NCBI GenBank assembly: GCA_963698435.1
Contig: CAVOQV010000011.1
Span: 124,001-188,000, forward strand
Reading direction: 5' to 3'
Source: Sva-07 sp963698435
GTDB lineage: Bacteria; Actinomycetota; Acidimicrobiia; Acidimicrobiales; Ilumatobacteraceae
Length of the DNA: 64,000 nucleotides
Position numbers and translations under genes: made by a program. This document shows positions 9,651 to 18,890 of this stretch, piece after piece (within the stretch, counting starts at the first letter, position 1; the number at the start of each line of letters is the position of its first letter). The notes under the pieces were generated by a model that saw only the letters and a program-made list of their open reading frames with translations, was not told the DNA's origin and ran no database searches.

Positions 9651-9710
9651 CCCACGTTTGCGTGCGGATTCGGGTGGCCCGCCCCACCGAGAATGCAGCG
9701 CAAACGTGGG
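9651..9710. repeat. Intergenic nested palindrome, family A copy 1
   Basis: Perfect 12-base outer arms, CCCACGTTTGCG (9651-9662) and CGCAAACGTGGG (9699-9710), surround an inner TCGGGTGG / CCACCGA pair (9670-9690). Related copies occur near 38874, 48846 and 50605. This copy lies between convergent genes and could terminate both. Confidence 0.75.
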
Positions 9711-9737
9711 TTGTGTGTGCGTGAGGGGGAGGGGCGG

Positions 9738-11261
9738 TCAGAGCTGAGCGAGGCACGCGTCGGTGCCTTCGATCACGCCGGTACGGAACGCATCGATCTT
9801 CTCGAAGGCGCTGCCGACCACGTTGTCGTCGGCACTGGTGTCACCCAGTCGCAGCACGGTCTGGATCGCCTCGTCGAGGTCGCCCGCCGAGATCCGAACC
9901 GAGTCACGAGAGGCGAGCCGTGGTTGGGGCAGCGCAAAGTCGATCGGCGTGACCGTCTTCACCCAACCACCGGTGAGGCAGTCGTTGAGCAGCGCTCGGG
10001 CTTCGCCGGCGAGATCGGAGTCGAGCGCTGTTTGCACGGCCTCGCTCCACGCCGTTCCGAGCACGTAGCCGACGGCGAAGTCGCCCATCGTGCGGTACAG
10101 ATCGAGCGCCACCGGTTCGTTGAAGTAGACCTCGCTGGTCGAGGGGCACAACGCCGTGCCGGCATTCACGTCGCCACGCAGGTCGCCGCAGGACCCGTCG
10201 TCGGCCGAGCTGACCACGACGACGGTCAACCGATCGAGCCCGGCGATGTCGAGTTCCTCGTCCCAGTACCGGTTGAGGTCTTCGGGGAGGAAACCGATCA
10301 GGTCGTTCTCGCCGTAGCCGAACGCGGCGTTGCCGCCGTTGCCGAAGTCGCTGGTCGTGAACTCGTTGGGCATGAGGGGGAGCGGATCGTCGAGGAGCTC
10401 GGCGCAGCGGCTGGGACCCTCGTTGTAGCCCACCTGGAAGGCACCGACCCGATCGAATCCGGAACCGTGTCCACCGGGCATGAACTGATCGGTTCCGACC
10501 GGGTCGCTGACCTTGGTCATCGCGATCAGCCCGGCGCGGACGTCGCCATCGCTGAACTGCACGGTCGCCGATTCACCCCTGGCCGCTCGGCCGGTCCAGG
10601 AGCCGGCGAAGCAGTCCGCCTGCTGTTCGGTCGTGATCGTGGGCAGCGCCCGATCGAGCGCTCCGATGCGCAGCTGGATGGCATGCGCGAACTCGTGGGC
10701 GAGCACGGTGCCGATCGTGGCAGCGCCGTACTCGCGGGCGAGTTCGGCCAGCAGGCCGTCGTTGCCGTCGTCGTACACCATGAAGTCGCCGACTCCGCAA
10801 TAGAACGCCACGTACTGCTGGACGTCTTCGTAGGTGGTTCGGGGAGCCCCGCAGCCGGGGATGTCGTCGGGCCGTCCCGGGTAGGCGGCGTAGACGTCGC
10901 CCTCGAGCGGGGTGAAGGGCTCGCCGTAGATCGACGGGTACGTCTGGGCCCACCACAGCTCCAGGTCGGTCATCACGGCGAGCAGGAACTGGTCGTAGGC
11001 CCGCAGTGGCTTGTTCGGCCCGAAGTTGATGGCCTGGCTGTCGACATCGCCGCTCGGCGGGACCGGCGTGGTCGGCGGCGTCGGGTCGACGGTGAGCGGA
11101 TCGTCGAGTTTCGGATCGTCGATGGGCGGCAGGGCGACGGTCGGGTCGTCGACGCTTCGGATCGGGTCAGCCCGCTCGGCGGAGACCTCGATGGTGGCAC
11201 CGCACGCGCTCAACGCCACGGCGCCCACGAGGGCAAGGGCGAGCGGCCTCCCGCGATGCAT
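9738..11261 (-). CDS. Lipoprotein with neutral zinc metallopeptidase-like domain
   Basis: A secreted, probably lipid-anchored protein of 507 residues. The N-terminus has a signal peptide ending in a lipobox (VALSACG). A proline-rich linker runs from about residue 35 to 75. The next domain carries TVLAHEFAHAIQ near residue 190, an HExxH-like HEFAH zinc motif, and TTEQQADCFAGSW shortly after, as in the YpfJ-type putative neutral zinc peptidases. The C-terminal 250 residues contain several cysteines and no recognised domain. Proteolytic activity is inferred from the motif only. ATG at 11261 is followed by a basic then hydrophobic segment, supporting the start. Confidence 0.8.
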   Translation of the reverse strand: MHRGRPLALALVGAVALSACGATIEVSAERADPIRSVDDPTVALPPIDDPKLDDPLTVDPTPPTTPVPPSGDVDSQAINFGPNKPLRAYDQFLLAVMTDLELWWAQTYPSIYGEPFTPLEGDVYAAYPGRPDDIPGCGAPRTTYEDVQQYVAFYCGVGDFMVYDDGNDGLLAELAREYGAATIGTVLAHEFAHAIQLRIGALDRALPTITTEQQADCFAGSWTGRAARGESATVQFSDGDVRAGLIAMTKVSDPVGTDQFMPGGHGSGFDRVGAFQVGYNEGPSRCAELLDDPLPLMPNEFTTSDFGNGGNAAFGYGENDLIGFLPEDLNRYWDEELDIAGLDRLTVVVVSSADDGSCGDLRGDVNAGTALCPSTSEVYFNEPVALDLYRTMGDFAVGYVLGTAWSEAVQTALDSDLAGEARALLNDCLTGGWVKTVTPIDFALPQPRLASRDSVRISAGDLDEAIQTVLRLGDTSADDNVVGSAFEKIDAFRTGVIEGTDACLAQL

Positions 11262-11457
11262 GGATCTGATGTTAGGGGGCGTATCGCGGCCAGCGGCGGC
11301 GGACGCGATGTCTTCACGTTGTTCTTACGCACGAGCCCCGACGCCGGACGCCGCGACTCGGTCGATGGGCGATGTGCGGGCTGTGACGCTCGTCTGGGCG
11401 CTGCTACGGTTGCGGCCGCTCGGGCCGTCATCGACGGCCGAGGGGGAGGATGAGCTG

Positions 11458-12219
11458 GTGGCACTGCTGGAAGTCGATGAGATCTCGGTGACCTTCGGAG
11501 GGATCGTCGCGCTCGACGGGCTGTCGTTCGAGATCGAAGACGGCGAGATCCTCGGCCTGATCGGTCCGAACGGTGCCGGCAAGACGACGATGTTCAACGT
11601 CGTGAGCCGAATCTACGATCCCACCCGCGGTCGGCTTCGCTTCGACGGCCAGGATCTCTTGGCGGTCAGCCCGCACCGTGTCGCCGGTTTCGGCATTTCT
11701 CGCACGTTCCAGAACCTCGCGCTCTTCCCGACGATGAGCCTGCTCCAGAACACGATGACCGGAGCGCATCATCTCGGCAAAGTCGGCTTCGTCCGCGCGA
11801 TGACCCGTCTCGGTGCAGCACGCGAGGAGCGGGCGCTGGCCGCCGATGCGTTCCAGATCCTGCGTTCGCTCGACCTCGACCAGCTGGCCTTCCACCCGGC
11901 GGCAGGGCTGCCGTTCGGCACGCTCAAGCGCCTCGAGCTCGCCCGGGCGCTTGCAGCGCATCCCCGACTGCTCCTGCTCGATGAACCGGCGGCCGGTCTG
12001 ACCCATCAGGAGGTCGACGAACTCGGTGCCACCATCCGCCGGGTGCGCGACGAGTACGGCCTCACGGTGCTGTTGGTCGAGCACCACATGGGCATGGTCA
12101 TGGGGATCTCCGACCGCGTGGTGGCAATGGAGTTCGGCCGGAAGATCTCCGAGGGGACGCCCGCCGAGGTGCAGCGCGACCCGCGGGTGATCGAGGCCTA
12201 CCTGGGAACGCCGGCATGA
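11458..12219 (+). CDS. livG: Branched-chain amino acid-type ABC transporter ATPase
   Basis: One of two ATP-hydrolysing subunits driving import of a branched-chain amino acid or similar small amide/amino acid. 253 residues. Walker A is GPNGAGKTT near residue 38, followed by the LivG hallmark GISRTFQNLALFPTMS. The signature region reads PFGTLKRLELARAL and Walker B is LLLLDEPAAGL. The start GTG at 11458 has an AGGGGGAGGA ribosome site 7 bases upstream; the longer open frame upstream lacks family similarity. First gene of livG-F-H-M plus the binding protein, with 4-base overlaps linking the first pair. Confidence 0.93.
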   Translation: MALLEVDEISVTFGGIVALDGLSFEIEDGEILGLIGPNGAGKTTMFNVVSRIYDPTRGRLRFDGQDLLAVSPHRVAGFGISRTFQNLALFPTMSLLQNTMTGAHHLGKVGFVRAMTRLGAAREERALAADAFQILRSLDLDQLAFHPAAGLPFGTLKRLELARALAAHPRLLLLDEPAAGLTHQEVDELGATIRRVRDEYGLTVLLVEHHMGMVMGISDRVVAMEFGRKISEGTPAEVQRDPRVIEAYLGTPA

Positions 12220-12935
12220 GCGGCGACACGTTGCTCAACGTCTCTGGGCTCACCGCCGGCTACGGGCCCATCGAGGTGCTCCACCAGGTCGACTTCACGG
12301 TCGCCGAAGGCGAGATCGTCGTCATCCTCGGCGCCAACGGTGCGGGCAAGACCACCACGATGCGCGCTCTGTCCGGCATGATCGGTCGCCATGGAACCGT
12401 CGAGTACGCCGGCAACGACATCAGCGGGGCGAAGCCCGACGCGATCCTACGGGCCGGGATCTCGCAGGTGCCGCAAGGTCGCGGCACCTTCACCGACCTG
12501 ACCGTCGACGACAACCTGCGCGCCGGTGGCTACACCGTGAAGGGGTCGATCGAGGACGATCTCGAGCGCTGGTACGAGCAGTTCCCGCGCCTGTCCGATC
12601 GCCGGGACCAGAAGGCGGGATCGCTGTCCGGTGGCGAACAGCAGATGCTCGCCGTTGCCCGGGCCATGATGCCCAAACCGAAGCTCCTCCTCTGCGACGA
12701 GCCGAGTCTCGGCCTCGCACCGCTGATCACCCAGGAGTTGTTCAGGGTGCTCGGCGAGCTGCGTGACGAACACGGCATGTCGCTGCTGATCGTCGAGCAG
12801 AACGCCGGGATGTCGCTCGCCCTCGCTGACCGCGCGTACGTGCTCGAGACCGGCCACGTCGTCGCCTCCGGCACCGGTGCCGAGCTGCTCGCCGATGACA
12901 CCATCAAAGAGGCCTACCTCGGGGTGGTCAACTGA
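12216..12935 (+). CDS. livF: Branched-chain amino acid-type ABC transporter ATPase
   Basis: Second ATPase subunit of the transporter, 239 residues. Walker A GANGAGKTT near residue 40, PQGRGTFTDLTV in the Q-loop region, signature LSGGEQQMLAVARAMM and Walker B LLLCDEPSLGL. Its ATG overlaps the end of livG (ATGA), and its own stop overlaps the livH start by one base, indicating translational coupling. It forms the cytoplasmic heterodimer with LivG. The transported substrate could also be urea or a short amide, since these transporters share this subunit family. Confidence 0.93.
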   Translation: MSGDTLLNVSGLTAGYGPIEVLHQVDFTVAEGEIVVILGANGAGKTTTMRALSGMIGRHGTVEYAGNDISGAKPDAILRAGISQVPQGRGTFTDLTVDDNLRAGGYTVKGSIEDDLERWYEQFPRLSDRRDQKAGSLSGGEQQMLAVARAMMPKPKLLLCDEPSLGLAPLITQELFRVLGELRDEHGMSLLIVEQNAGMSLALADRAYVLETGHVVASGTGAELLADDTIKEAYLGVVN

Positions 12936-13825
12936 TGTCGCTGTTCATCGAACGAATGGTCAACGGTCTCGCCGATGGTTCGATCTATGCGCTTCTCGCG
13001 CTCGCTCTGGTCGTGGTGTTCCGCTCGACCGGGCAGCTCAACTTCGCGCAAGGTGAGATCGGTACGTTCGGGGCGTTCGTCGTGTCGACGCTCACCCTGA
13101 GCGGGTTGCCGGTCTGGCTGTCGATCCTGATGGCCATGGTCGTCGGATTTCTCATCTCGGCCGGGGTCGAGCGGGTCGTCGTGCGGCCCATCGAGCACCG
13201 CAACCCCGGTGCGGTCATCGTTGCGCTGATCGGTGTGTTCCTCGCCGTCAATCAGATGGTTGCGATGATCTGGGGCGTCGACGCCCGCCCTCTGCCCAGC
13301 ATCTTCCCCGATGATGCCGACAGTTTCGTCACGGTGCTCGGTGCCCCGGTGCGTATCGCCCGACTGGGCACGATCGGGGTGTTGATCGTGGTCCTGGTCC
13401 TGCTCTGGTTGTTGTTCACGAAGACCAAGCTCGGCCTCGCCATGCGAGCGGTCGCCAACAACCAGGACTCATCCAACCTGGTGGGTATCCGCGTCGGGAC
13501 CGTCCTGCTGTTCGGATGGGGGCTCGCCGGAGCGATCGGGGTGCTCGCGGCAGCTCTGCTCGCCCCATCGGCCGGCCTGAGCGGGACCTTGATGCTCGGC
13601 CCGTTCCTGCTCGCTTCCGTCGCCGCCGTGCTCGGCGGGCTCGACTCGCCGATCGGCGCGGTCGTCGGTGGCCTGCTGATCGGTGTCACCGAAGCCTTCA
13701 TCGTCGGCTACGTCGACTTCCTCGGCGCCGACATGTTGTTCCCCGTCATGCTGGTGATTCTGCTCGGCGTGCTGCTCTTGCGGCCGTCCGGCCTGTTCGG
13801 ATCCGAGCGAGTGGAGCGCGTGTGA
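12935..13825 (+). CDS. livH: Branched-chain amino acid-type ABC transporter permease
   Basis: Inner-membrane channel subunit, 296 residues, with about eight hydrophobic helices. The opening NGLADGSIYALLALALVVVF and the following TGQLNFAQGEIGTFGAF are the LivH hallmark. The C-terminal half has GLDSPIGAVVGGLLIGVTEAF. The start ATG shares one base with the livF stop, and the stop shares one base with the livM start. Pairs with LivM to form the pore. Confidence 0.93.
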   Translation: MSLFIERMVNGLADGSIYALLALALVVVFRSTGQLNFAQGEIGTFGAFVVSTLTLSGLPVWLSILMAMVVGFLISAGVERVVVRPIEHRNPGAVIVALIGVFLAVNQMVAMIWGVDARPLPSIFPDDADSFVTVLGAPVRIARLGTIGVLIVVLVLLWLLFTKTKLGLAMRAVANNQDSSNLVGIRVGTVLLFGWGLAGAIGVLAAALLAPSAGLSGTLMLGPFLLASVAAVLGGLDSPIGAVVGGLLIGVTEAFIVGYVDFLGADMLFPVMLVILLGVLLLRPSGLFGSERVERV

Positions 13826-15072
13826 TGAACGTGCCACTTCGCTACACCAAGGGCAGCTGGCAGAACTGGGCCGGCCGACTCGTGCTCTTCGGCGGTGTCG
13901 GACTGTTCATGTACCGCGCCGTCAACGAATGGAGTCGCTCGGGTCTCGGCCTGCTCGTCGACGCGATGATCATCGCCATCGCAGTGACCGGCCTCAACCT
14001 CATCACCGGCTACACCGGACAGCTGTCGCTCGGCCACGCAGCGTTCTTCGCCATCGGAGCATTCACGTCGGCGACCCTCGTGACGGGCAAGATCTGGACA
14101 CCGTTCCTCGACGACAACATCTGGACGCCCGGTTGGACCTTGCTCGCCTCAGCCGTCGTCTGCTTCCTCGTCGGCATGGTGGTGGGCATCCCGGCCTTGC
14201 GCCTCAAAGGCATCTATCTGGCGCTCGTGACCCTGGTGTTCACCGAGGCCGTCCGGGCCATCTTCAAGTACGACGAGTTCTCCGGCGTGACGGGTGGTGC
14301 AACCGGCATCAAGGGCTTCAACTACCTGCCGCCATCGTGGACCGGGCTCGACGGACGTGCCGATCTCGTCACCTGGTTCTTCTACCTGACCCTCGCGATC
14401 CTCGTCGTCGTCTCGATCCTGTCGGCGGGACTGATCCGCAGCCGCATCGGGCGTGCGATGGTCGCCGTTCGTGACAACGAGACCGCGGCGGCGGTCATGG
14501 GCGTCAACCTGTTCACCACCAAGACGCTCGTCTTCGGGCTGTCGGGGGCCATCGCCGGAGTTGCCGGAAGCCTGTACGCCCTCAAACTCACCTTGGTGGA
14601 AGCCGATGTTCCGCTGTTCGGGCTGTTCGGATCGGTCACGCTCCTCGTCGCACTCGTCGTGGGCGGCGCTGCCCAGAACTGGGGGCCGTTCGTCGGCGCC
14701 ATGTTCTACGTCTTCGTGAACGACTACGCCCGCAGCGTCGGAGAGGACCCCTCGAGCAGTCTGCTCCTCGGGTGGTTCGTCGACTCGGGCACCACGATCA
14801 ACGGTCTCGGCGGCGTCACGTTCGGCGTCATGCTGATCCTCTTCGCTCGATTCGTACCGTTCGGAGCGGTGGGCACGATGCGAATGTGGCGTTCGAAGGT
14901 GGTCCAAGTGGTTCCCCGGCCCCCGATCCCGGCCGCGGCCGCCCCGGAGGCCGGTGCGGCCCCGCCGACCCTCGAGCAGGGGCACAATGACCCTGACGCA
15001 ACGACGCAACCTGCGGCTAGCTTTGGAAATGCGGACTCGTCTTCCCTCGGGGACGACGAGGACGCATCGTGA
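13825..15072 (+). CDS. livM: Branched-chain amino acid-type ABC transporter permease
   Basis: Second permease subunit, 415 residues, about nine to ten membrane helices. NLITGYTGQLSLGHAAFFAI near residue 55 and SRIGRAMVAVRDNETAA near residue 210 are characteristic of LivM. The last roughly 55 residues (after RMWRSKV) are a soluble, Pro/Ala then Asp/Ser-rich tail not usual in the family. The ATG at 13825 overlaps the livH stop; an upstream extension of the same open frame is a shadow of livH. The binding-protein gene follows after 39 bases. Confidence 0.92.
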   Translation: MNVPLRYTKGSWQNWAGRLVLFGGVGLFMYRAVNEWSRSGLGLLVDAMIIAIAVTGLNLITGYTGQLSLGHAAFFAIGAFTSATLVTGKIWTPFLDDNIWTPGWTLLASAVVCFLVGMVVGIPALRLKGIYLALVTLVFTEAVRAIFKYDEFSGVTGGATGIKGFNYLPPSWTGLDGRADLVTWFFYLTLAILVVVSILSAGLIRSRIGRAMVAVRDNETAAAVMGVNLFTTKTLVFGLSGAIAGVAGSLYALKLTLVEADVPLFGLFGSVTLLVALVVGGAAQNWGPFVGAMFYVFVNDYARSVGEDPSSSLLLGWFVDSGTTINGLGGVTFGVMLILFARFVPFGAVGTMRMWRSKVVQVVPRPPIPAAAAPEAGAAPPTLEQGHNDPDATTQPAASFGNADSSSLGDDEDAS

Positions 15073-15111
15073 ACCAATTCCAACCACCCACCCAGAGGGG
15101 GATCTCTGACC

Positions 15112-16557
15112 ATGGTCAAGACCAAGAGGCTGATGGCGCTCGCCGCCGTTGGCGCGCTGACGCTCGCCGCGTGCGGCAGTGATGACGACTCCAGCGATTC
15201 GTCTGCATCGACGGACACCGAGGCACCCGAATCCACCGACGCACCCGACACCACCGACGCACCCGAATCCACCGACGCACCCGATTCCACCGATGCAGCG
15301 GACACCACCGACGGCGGTGGCTCGTCCGATGCCGTGTACGTCGTCGATACCGAAGCGTGTGACGATCCCGACGCGGCGACCGCACAGATCGACGCGCTCA
15401 AGATCGGTACATCGCTCCCGCTCTCCGGTGCCCCCGCAGCCGTGTTCGCGCCGCTCGCCGCCGGCCAGCAGGCGTACGTCGAATACTTCAACGCAGAGTT
15501 CGGCGGTATCAACGACACGCCCGTCGAAATCGTCATCCTGGACGACGAGTACGCCGCTGACAAGACCAAGGTGAACGTCGATGAGCTCGTCTTCGACGAA
15601 GAGGTCACGATGCTCGCGGGCGTTGTCGGAACGCCGAACAACATTGCGGTGCAGCCGGACTTGAACGCTCAGTGCATCCCGCAGCTCTGGTCGGCCACCG
15701 GTGACAAGACGCTCGCCAACATCGACGAGTATCCGTGGACCACTGGTCTGCTCGTGCCATATGCCGTCGAAGACCGACTCTGGGCCGAACACATGGCCGA
15801 GGAATTCGGCGAGGGTTCGACGGTCGCATTGTTCTATGTGAACACCGAGTTCGGCCTCTCGTACGTCGACGCATTCACGGAGTTGGCCGCCGAGAACGGC
15901 ATCGACATTATCGCTGAGGAAACGGTCGACGTCGCCGACAACGGTGCCCCGAGTGGTCAGATGACCAACCTCGTGCAGGCGAACCCCGACGCAATCCTCG
16001 CAGTGCCCTCCGGGACACAGTGCAGCGCCTTCATGACCGAGTTGGGCAACGCCAAGGCGGCGAACCCCGACTTCGATCCCGAGGTCTACATGACTGCGAC
16101 ATGCGCCAACCCGCTGTTCTTCGACGTGTTGGTCGACAACGGCGGCAGCGACGGCGTGTACACCTCGAGCAACGCGAAGTTCGTGCTCAGCCCCGAGTAC
16201 GCCGACGACGAGGCCGTGCAGACGTTCCTCGACGCAATGGCGGCGTACGCACCCGACACGAACGCCGGCGACCAGTCGGCCGTCGCCGGTTGGCTGTCGA
16301 TGGAACTCGCGATCTATGCGGCGCAGCAGGCCGCGGAGGCCGGTGACTACACCCGAGCCGGCATCGTGAACGCTGCTCGGAACATCGACTACACCCCGTC
16401 GCTGCTCGTCGACGGCATGCGTACGTCGATGGACGCGAATGATGCGTTCTTCTCCGAGGGGACCCAACTGGTGCAGTGGTCGGAGGACTCCAAGTCCTTC
16501 GTGGCGGCCGGTGAGGTCCAGGACTACAACGGATCGCTCGGCACTTACACGCCCTGA
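15112..16557 (+). CDS. ABC transporter substrate-binding lipoprotein (LivK-type)
   Basis: Captures the ligand outside the membrane for the livGFHM transporter. 481 residues. A signal peptide ends in a lipobox (LTLAACG). An acidic Thr/Asp/Pro linker with repeated TDAPESTDAPD units (residues 25-68) tethers the domain. The periplasmic-binding type 1 fold begins at LKIGTSLPLSG and includes NDTPVEIVILDDEYAADKT and NNIAVQPDLNAQCIPQ. A ribosome site CAGAGGGGGATC precedes the ATG. Unusually, the binding-protein gene is last rather than first in the operon. The exact ligand is not predictable here. Confidence 0.92.
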   Translation: MVKTKRLMALAAVGALTLAACGSDDDSSDSSASTDTEAPESTDAPDTTDAPESTDAPDSTDAADTTDGGGSSDAVYVVDTEACDDPDAATAQIDALKIGTSLPLSGAPAAVFAPLAAGQQAYVEYFNAEFGGINDTPVEIVILDDEYAADKTKVNVDELVFDEEVTMLAGVVGTPNNIAVQPDLNAQCIPQLWSATGDKTLANIDEYPWTTGLLVPYAVEDRLWAEHMAEEFGEGSTVALFYVNTEFGLSYVDAFTELAAENGIDIIAEETVDVADNGAPSGQMTNLVQANPDAILAVPSGTQCSAFMTELGNAKAANPDFDPEVYMTATCANPLFFDVLVDNGGSDGVYTSSNAKFVLSPEYADDEAVQTFLDAMAAYAPDTNAGDQSAVAGWLSMELAIYAAQQAAEAGDYTRAGIVNAARNIDYTPSLLVDGMRTSMDANDAFFSEGTQLVQWSEDSKSFVAAGEVQDYNGSLGTYTP

Positions 16558-16596
16558 TCCTGATCTGACCAGAGGCACCGACCGCTGATCGCTGCG

Positions 16597-16636
16597 GCGC
16601 CCGCCGACTCGGAGTTCGCTCCGCGTCGGCGGGCGC
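16597..16636 (+). terminator. Hairpin downstream of the liv operon
   Basis: Perfect 12-base inverted repeat GCGCCCGCCGAC (16597-16608) and GTCGGCGGGCGC (16625-16636) with a 16-base loop, about 40 bases after the binding-protein stop. There is no T-run, so it may be an RNA-stabilising hairpin or a high-GC terminator. It also lies at the end of the convergent lipoprotein gene. Confidence 0.65.
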
Positions 16637-16690
16637 TGTCGCGTGTCGGGTTCGAGCCGGCCAGGGCGTCGGGGCAGTGTCCGCGCAGGA

Positions 16691-17032
16691 TCAGGACTCG
16701 ACAGGGCGGCGAGCGACGTTGACCTCGTACTCGCTCGACCCGGTGATGACGATCTCGAACTCCCACGTCGCCCCGGTCGTGTCGGTGGCCGTGCACGGGA
16801 ACGACGTGCCCTCGTCCTGGTTCGCCGGCTCGGCGCAGGTCGCGATCGTGAAGCTGTCGTCGGAGTCGGGGAAGAGCGCATCGCGCAGTTCGGGATCCTG
16901 TTCGATGAACTCCTCGGCGTCGTTCCGGAAATCGGCCGCGGTGGTGAAACAGCCAGCAACGCTCCCCGCCAGTGCGACGAACGATGTGACGACCAGCAGG
17001 TGCCGGGTCGAGCGGTGGCGTGGGCGGCGCAT
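16691..17032 (-). CDS. Small lipoprotein, DUF4333-like
   Basis: 113 residues. A basic N-terminus and hydrophobic core end in a lipobox (AGSVAGC) near residue 28, so the mature protein is probably anchored on the outer face of the membrane. The remainder has two further cysteines (IATCAEP and TSFPCTAT) spaced as in small actinobacterial DUF4333 proteins, and ends in FEIVITGSSEYEVNV. The function is unknown. It is followed upstream by two copies of the family B palindrome. Confidence 0.75.
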   Translation of the reverse strand: MRRPRHRSTRHLLVVTSFVALAGSVAGCFTTAADFRNDAEEFIEQDPELRDALFPDSDDSFTIATCAEPANQDEGTSFPCTATDTTGATWEFEIVITGSSEYEVNVARRPVES

Positions 17033-17081
17033 GCCCGGACGGTAGCGCGACCTCGGCGGTACGTCGCGGCTGCATCACCCA

Positions 17082-17123
17082 GCGATGAGCGAACCGACCG
17101 CATATGCGCTTTTCGCTCATCGC
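17082..17123. repeat. Intergenic palindrome, family B copy 1
   Basis: Perfect 12-base arms GCGATGAGCGAA (17082-17093) and TTCGCTCATCGC (17112-17123) with an 18-base spacer. A second copy follows within 25 bases and two more lie at 43498-43597. Confidence 0.8.
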
Positions 17124-17143
17124 GGCCGGGGTGACCCTCTTGA

Positions 17144-17185
17144 GCGATGAGCGAGGCGACCGCATACGCGCTTTTCGCTCATCGC
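17144..17185. repeat. Intergenic palindrome, family B copy 2
   Basis: Perfect 11-base arms GCGATGAGCGA (17144-17154) and TCGCTCATCGC (17175-17185). The spacer is nearly the same as in copy 1 (CCGCATA.GCGCTTT), so the two are tandem duplicates rather than chance hairpins. Confidence 0.8.
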
Positions 17186-17210
17186 TGCGTGTTGGGGTGG
17201 CCGTCCACCG

Positions 17211-18102
17211 TCAGGCGACCGGCTCCGGCACCGCGGATCGTCGGTGGGTTGCCACCCGGTCCCACATCACCACGAGCAATGCCACCCACACGAAGGCGAA
17301 GCCGACCAGCCGGTCCGGCGGCACCGGTTCGTCGTAGATCAGCCAACCGAGACCGAAGTTGATGATCGGCACCAACAAGTTGAGCGGTCCGAGCAGCGTG
17401 AACGGGATCGACTGCGCGGCCGCCGCGAACAGCATCAACGGCACAGCGGTGACGACACCGGTGCCCAGCACCAGAACCCATTCGCGGGTGTCCGCGGTGT
17501 TCGCGACGCTGCCCGATCGCGTCGAGAAGGCGATGACGGCGAGCACCGCCGGCACGAACAGCACGAACGTCTCGCCGGCCAGGCTGTCGACCGCGCCGAG
17601 TGGCACCCGGCGCTTGGCGAGTCCGTAGAGACTCCAGGTCCCGGCGAGCAACAGTGCGATCCACGGCGGCCGGCCGTACGAGATCGTGAGGATCACGACG
17701 GCCACCGCCGCCAGTCCGAAGGCCATGCGTTGCGCGCTGCGTCGGCTCTTCGTGCAGCACGAACACGCCGATGGCCATCGTTGCGAGTGGAGCGATGAAG
17801 TAGCCGAGCGCCGTCTCGATGACGCGGTCGTTGGTGACCGCCCAGACGTAGCTGCCCCAGTTGAGCGTCAGGAGCACCGACGCCATCACCAACCGCCGAG
17901 CGGTCGGCCCGTGGCGGAGCGCTGCCACGATGTTCGGCCACGTTCTGCGGGCGGTCACGATCACCGCCATCACGAACCCTGCACACGACATCCTCCACGC
18001 GATCAACTCGAAGGCGTCGAACGCCTTGAGTTGCTTCCAGTAGATGGTCAGGAAACCCCAGAGGACGTACGCGGCGACCCCGAGCTGAACCCCGCGTTGC
18101 AC
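17211..18102 (-). CDS. RarD-type EamA permease (frameshifted in this sequence)
   Basis: An inner-membrane drug/metabolite-transporter family protein with about ten helices in two EamA halves. The N-terminal half (VAAYVLWGFLTIYWKQL, then AFDAFELIAWRM) is the RarD signature. It ends in the first frame near base 17725, within VFVLHEEPTQR. The C-terminal half resumes one base out of frame at MAFGLAAVAVVILTISYGRP and runs to the stop at 17211 with LLGPLNLLVPIINFGLGWLI. One added or removed base restores about 297 residues. The start codon (GTG at 18102 or further upstream) is uncertain, since the family usually begins a few residues earlier. The transported compound is unknown. Confidence 0.78.
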
Positions 18103-18225
18103 GGTGCGCTGGCGACCCGTGACGGTCGGATCGGTCGGGCTCGGACATCGGGTGCGTACAGTACGGGCCGTTCACCGTCGACGGGAAAGCGTTCCGCTCA
18201 ACCGGTGGGTGTCTACGGTGTGCGT

Positions 18226-18879
18226 GTGGAGCTCAGGGTGACCGACGACCCCGCAGCGGAGGCCGGCCGCTGGTTGGCACGACGGCTACGTGACGCGGTC
18301 GCCCGGCGCGGGACGGCATCGCTCGCCGTGAGTGGTGGCAGCTCCGCCCCGCCGATGTTCGACGTGCTGCTCGCTCAGGATGTGCCGTGGGACGCCGTCA
18401 CGGTCTGGCAGGTCGACGAACGGATCGCCCCCGACGGGCACCCCGAACGCAATGCCGGCCAACTCGTCGACTTCCCGTGCCGGGTCGAGCTGATGCCGGT
18501 CACCGACGACGACCTCGCCGACGCTGCTCGTCGCTACGGAGCCGGCTTGCCCGAGCGGTTCGACGTGGTGCACCTCGGCCTCGGCGGCGACGGCCACACC
18601 GCTTCGTGGCCGCCTGGCGATCCGGTCGTCGACAGCGAGCTGGCCGTGTGAGGTCGTCGGCGAATTCAACGGATTCCGCCGCATGACGTTGACGCCATCG
18701 GTCGTCAACGAGCTCGGGCCCGTCTCGTGCTGACGTTCGGTGCATCGAAGGCGCCGATGCTGGAACGATGGCTGCTCGGCGACGCATCGTTGCCGATCGC
18801 TCGGCTGCATCGATCCGACACCTGGGCGATGCTCGATCCCGCCGCGGTCGCCGATCTGCCGGACCCGAGGCCGCGATAG
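18226..18879 (+). CDS. pgl: 6-phosphogluconolactonase (two frameshifts in this sequence)
   Basis: Hydrolyses 6-phosphogluconolactone in the oxidative pentose phosphate pathway. The first 140 residues, from GTG at 18226, show SLAVSGGSSAPPMFDVLL, VWQVDERIAPDGHPERN and HLGLGGDGHTASWPPGDP, all family hallmarks. The frame stops at 18651. The homologous sequence continues one frame over (EFNGFRRMTLTPSVVNE), then shifts again near 18708 to LVLTFGASKAPMLERWL and ends at TAG 18877-18879. The full reading is about 217 residues, a normal Pgl length. Directly followed by pgi, so the two probably form one unit. Confidence 0.8.
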
Positions 18880-18890
18880 GTTCGATCTCG

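Noticed and set aside
11011..11457. N-terminal extension of livG
   Set aside because: Overlaps the divergent lipoprotein gene antisense; the ribosome site and family similarity place the start at GTG 11458.
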